Source: Streptomyces sp. AV19
Lineage (GTDB): Bacteria; Actinomycetota; Actinomycetes; Streptomycetales; Streptomycetaceae
DNA length: 53,651 nucleotides
Assembly: GCF_015999245.1 (NCBI RefSeq)
Contig: NZ_JAEAMR010000018.1
Coordinates: forward strand, 1 to 53,651
Direction of reading: 5' to 3'
The notes beneath the pieces are model-generated. The model was given only the letters and a program-made list of their open reading frames with translations, was not told the DNA's origin and did not search any database. A program made the position numbers and the translations under genes. The stretch's first letter is position 1. Every line of letters starts with the position of its first letter. Positions 51,345 to 53,651 of the stretch are shown here, one piece after another.

Positions 51345-52540
51345 CCGTGCTGATCGCCGGAGGAGGCATCGGCGGCCTGACCGCCGCCCTGAGCCTGCAT
51401 GCCGTGGGCATCGAGGCGCGGGTGGTGGAGAGCGTGCGGGAGATCCGCCCGCTCGGCGTCGGGATCAACCTGCTGCCGCACTCCGTCCGCGAGCTGACCG
51501 AGCTCGGGCTCGGGGACGAGCTGGCCGCGATCGGCGTGGCCACGGCCGAGAACGTCTACGCGGACCGGTCCGGCAAGGAGATCTACTCGGAGCCGCGCGG
51601 CATCGCCCAGGGCTACAAGTGGCCGCAGTACTCGGTCCACCGTGGCAAGCTGCAGCTGATGCTGTTCGACGCCGTGCGCGAGCGGCTGGGCGCGGACGCG
51701 GTCCGCACCGGGGTGCGCCTCGAGGACTTCACCGACACCGGGGACGCGGTACGGGCCGAGCTGGCCGACCGCGGGACGGGCCGCACCGAGACCGTCGAGG
51801 CCGGCGCCCTGATCGGCGCGGACGGGATCCACTCGGTGGTCCGGGCGAAGCTGCACCCCGACGAGGGGCCGCTGCTGTACTCCGGGATCCGGATGTGGCG
51901 CGGCGTCACGGAGACCGAGCCGTTCCTCACCGGCCGCTCGATGGTCATCGTCCGCGAGGGCGGCGTGGAGATCATCGCCTATCCGATCAGCCCCCGGCAC
52001 GTCAACTGGGTGTGCCTGGTGCGGATGTCCGAGCCCGGCCCGCTCGTCGAGGAGGAGGCCGGCTGGAACCGCCCGGGCCGGCTGGAGGACCTGCTGCCCT
52101 ACTACCAGGACTGGAACCTGGGCTACCTGGACGTCCCGGCCCTGCTCGCCGGCAGCGAGGTCCTCCTGGAGTACCCGATGGCCGACCGCGAGCCGCTGTC
52201 GTCCTGGGGCCGCGGCCGGGTGACGCTGCTCGGCGACGCCGCCCACCCGATGTGGCCGGTGGGGGCCAACGGCGCCTCGCAGTCGATCCTGGACGCCCGG
52301 ACCCTGGCCGCCGAACTGGCCCGGGCCGACGACGTGCCGGCCGGACTGGCCGCGTACGAGGACGTCCGGGTCGAGGCGACCGCGAAGGTCGTCCTGGCCA
52401 ACCGGAACATGAACAAGGCCGCCGAGAAGGCCCGGCTGGCCCGGCAGGAGTTCGGCCGCATCACCGACACCTACCGGCGCGAGACGGGCGCCGAGGTGCA
52501 CGTCCTCAACGAGCGCGCCTCACTGACCCCCGGCGGATGA
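51341..52540 (+). CDS. FAD-dependent monooxygenase (PhzS-like)
   Basis: The protein has 399 residues, a group A flavoprotein hydroxylase. The FAD-binding GGGIGGLTAALSLHAVGI is at the N-terminus, the DG motif in LIGADGIHSVVRAKL is central, and GDAAHPMWPVGANGASQSILDA binds the flavin ribityl chain. The GANGASQ form resembles PhzS-type phenazine monooxygenases. It should hydroxylate an aromatic substrate with NAD(P)H and oxygen. The start overlaps the SnoaL-like gene, and a GGAG lies at 51331-51334. It is probably LysR-controlled. Confidence 0.92.
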   Translation: MTVLIAGGGIGGLTAALSLHAVGIEARVVESVREIRPLGVGINLLPHSVRELTELGLGDELAAIGVATAENVYADRSGKEIYSEPRGIAQGYKWPQYSVHRGKLQLMLFDAVRERLGADAVRTGVRLEDFTDTGDAVRAELADRGTGRTETVEAGALIGADGIHSVVRAKLHPDEGPLLYSGIRMWRGVTETEPFLTGRSMVIVREGGVEIIAYPISPRHVNWVCLVRMSEPGPLVEEEAGWNRPGRLEDLLPYYQDWNLGYLDVPALLAGSEVLLEYPMADREPLSSWGRGRVTLLGDAAHPMWPVGANGASQSILDARTLAAELARADDVPAGLAAYEDVRVEATAKVVLANRNMNKAAEKARLARQEFGRITDTYRRETGAEVHVLNERASLTPGG

Positions 52541-52582
52541 CCGGGCCGGTGCGGGGCCGGCACCCCCGTCCGGCCCCGCACC

Positions 52583-52961
52583 TCACTTCTTCGAACTCTC
52601 CGAGCGTGCCAGCGCCTCGCGCACCGCTTCCTCCGTGCGCGCCACCAGCGCCGTCCCGTCGTCGGCCGTGATGATGGGCCGCTGTATTCAGCTTCGGGTG
52701 GCGCGTGAGCGCCGCGATCCAGCGGTCGCGGGCACCGGCGTCGCGCGGCCACTCCTTCAGGCCCGGCTCCTCGGCCTCCGCCTCCTGGGTGCGGGTGATG
52801 TCCCAGGGCTCCGGGCCGAGCCGGCCGAGGACGGCGCGGATGCCGGCCTCGCCGGGCACGTCCTCCAGGTAGCGGCGGACGGTGTGGCCGGCGCCCTCGG
52901 CGTCCAGCAGGCCGATCGCCGAGCGGCACTTCGAGCAGGCGGGATCGATCCGGATCTCCAT
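52583..52961 (-). pseudogene. ArsC-family (arsenate reductase/Spx-like) gene with a one-base frameshift
   Basis: The frame starts MEIRIDPACSKCRSAIGLLD, with the thioredoxin-like CxxC site, and continues to RHPKL. A one-base insertion in the run at about 52685-52687 then breaks it. Removing one base gives QRPIITADDGTALVARTEE and an end at 52583-52585, exactly the conserved ArsC C-terminus (R-P-I-I). It is either a recent pseudogene or a sequencing error. The intact protein would be about 125 residues. Confidence 0.8.
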
Positions 52962-53011
52962 GCGCCCACCGTACCGGCGGGGCCGGGCAAATCCCGTCTG
53001 AGCTGGGGCGA

Positions 53012-53034
53012 TTGTCAGTGCCCGGCGGTAAAAT
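53012..53034 (+). promoter_or_regulatory. RecA-independent DNA-damage promoter (PafBC type)
   Basis: TTGTCAGTG (53012-53020), 8 nt, then TAAAAT (53029-53034) matches the RecA-NDp consensus TTGTCRGTG-N8-TANNNT at every defined position. It precedes the small gene at 53083 by 48 bases. Confidence 0.8.
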
Positions 53035-53082
53035 CGAAGGGTAGTGAAGAGGTCGCAACGACCCCTCATCCGGAGGACGCCG

Positions 53083-53391
53083 ATGACCGCAGCAGCCACC
53101 ACGATCCCCGACATGCCCGCCCTTCCCACCCTGCCGAAGAAGCGTCTGCCCGCGGGCCACCCGCGCGACTGGTACGAGTCCCACAACCGCCGACTGAAGG
53201 CCATGCGCCTGGCCATCGCCCTGCTCCACAGCGGCGCGTACCGGCCGGAGCAGGCCACGAACCGCCGCATACGGCGCACCGCCGAGCGCATCGGCGTGCG
53301 CACGCCGTCCAACGCGACGTGCCGGATGGTGCGCTCGCTGATCCTCGCGGAGGCGCCGGTGCGTGGGGGCGGGCGCCGCGGGGCGGTGTAG
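53083..53391 (+). CDS. Small basic protein behind a DNA-damage promoter
   Basis: The protein has 102 residues and is rich in Arg and Pro. The core PAGHPRDWYESHNRRLKAMRLAIALL followed by RIRRTAERIGVRTPSNATCRMVRSLIL looks helical and nucleic-acid-binding. No family is recognised. The start is ATG at 53083 with GGAGG at 53072-53076. The promoter motif at 53012-53034 suggests it is induced by DNA damage; that is inference from the motif. Confidence 0.75.
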   Translation: MTAAATTIPDMPALPTLPKKRLPAGHPRDWYESHNRRLKAMRLAIALLHSGAYRPEQATNRRIRRTAERIGVRTPSNATCRMVRSLILAEAPVRGGGRRGAV

Positions 53392-53420
53392 CCGGGCGGC
53401 CCGGCGGTCCCGTCGGGGAC

Positions 53421-53651
53421 GGTGTTGCCCCCGCCCCGCCCTTTCACCGTTTCCGCAGGGGCTGCGCCCCTTCGCAACCCGCGGGTCGGGCGCGGGTCGG
53501 GCGCGGGGCGCGCCGGGCCCGCGCTCCGCGCGGTGAGCGGGGGCTGCGCCCCCTGCACCCCGCTCCGGGGCTCCGCCCCGGGCCCCGCAAAGCGGCTGCG
53601 CCGCTTTGTCCTCAAACTCCCCGGAGGGGGCAACCCCCAGACGGGCTGGAT
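53421..53651 (+). repeat. Dispersed intergenic repeat, extended copy at window end
   Basis: The copy starts with GCCCCCGCCCCGCCCTTTC followed by ACCGTTTCC. It continues through alternating GGGGCTCCGCCCC-type palindromes to TTGTCCTCAAAC and CAGACGGGCTG. The last strings also occur at about 46349-46373, so the repeat family has a two-part structure. No gene is present here; the element follows the small protein gene and probably ends its transcript. Confidence 0.65.

Overview
The window is high-GC actinobacterial DNA and almost certainly comes from a Streptomyces chromosome. GTG and TTG starts are frequent, stop-start overlaps of the GTGA/ATGA type are common, one regulator carries a rare TTA codon, and Streptomyces-type dispersed intergenic repeats recur. 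It reads like an accessory arm carrying two biosynthetic loci separated by regulatory and housekeeping-like genes. No rRNA, tRNA, CRISPR array or complete mobile element is visible.

Region 1 (1-15.4 kb). After a probably artefactual G/C-only edge comes an AraC-type regulator with a TTA codon, a convergent amidase, and a two-gene hybrid NRPS/PKS operon. Its first gene is a degenerate adenylation domain fused directly to a thioesterase with no carrier domain. Its second gene encodes about 3009 residues in the order A-T-C-A-T-KS-KR-ACP-TE. The second A domain has a proline-type specificity code and the PKS module lacks an acyltransferase. The logical product is a short aminoacyl-prolyl chain extended by one reduced malonate unit. 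Repeat-rich non-coding DNA follows.

Region 2 (15.4-23.3 kb). This holds a class IV aminotransferase, an alpha/beta hydrolase with a substituted catalytic His position, and a minus-strand run of small Streptomyces-specific proteins behind an XRE regulator. A HAD hydrolase, a DUF4232-like lipoprotein and a cytochrome P450 that points away from the next locus complete it.

Region 3 (23.8-39.0 kb). A tightly packed operon encodes a PUFA-synthase-like (secondary lipid, hglE-type) system. It comprises a 2280-residue protein with two flavin-barrel (nitronate monooxygenase/PfaD-like) domains followed by KS-AT-ACP-KR, a 1470-residue KS-AT-DH-phosphopantetheinyl transferase, a discrete ACP, an alpha/beta hydrolase and a GT1-type glycosyltransferase. 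A large lipoprotein gene follows in the same direction. The expected output is an iteratively built, probably glycosylated lipid.

Region 4 (39.0-53.6 kb). This contains a TetR/SGNH-hydrolase operon with a clean palindromic operator, a pentapeptide-repeat protein overlapping polX, and a divergent family-A DNA polymerase preceded by a DNA-damage-type promoter motif. Next are a squalene/phytoene synthase homologue, a second TetR with two operator copies facing a frameshifted imine-reductase-like gene, and a CBS-BON protein. An HSL-type esterase, a LysR regulator divergent from a SnoaL-like plus FAD-monooxygenase pair, a frameshifted ArsC-like gene, and a small basic protein behind a near-perfect RecA-independent DNA-damage promoter (PafBC type) complete the window.

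Functions are inferred from translated motifs only. No database search was possible.
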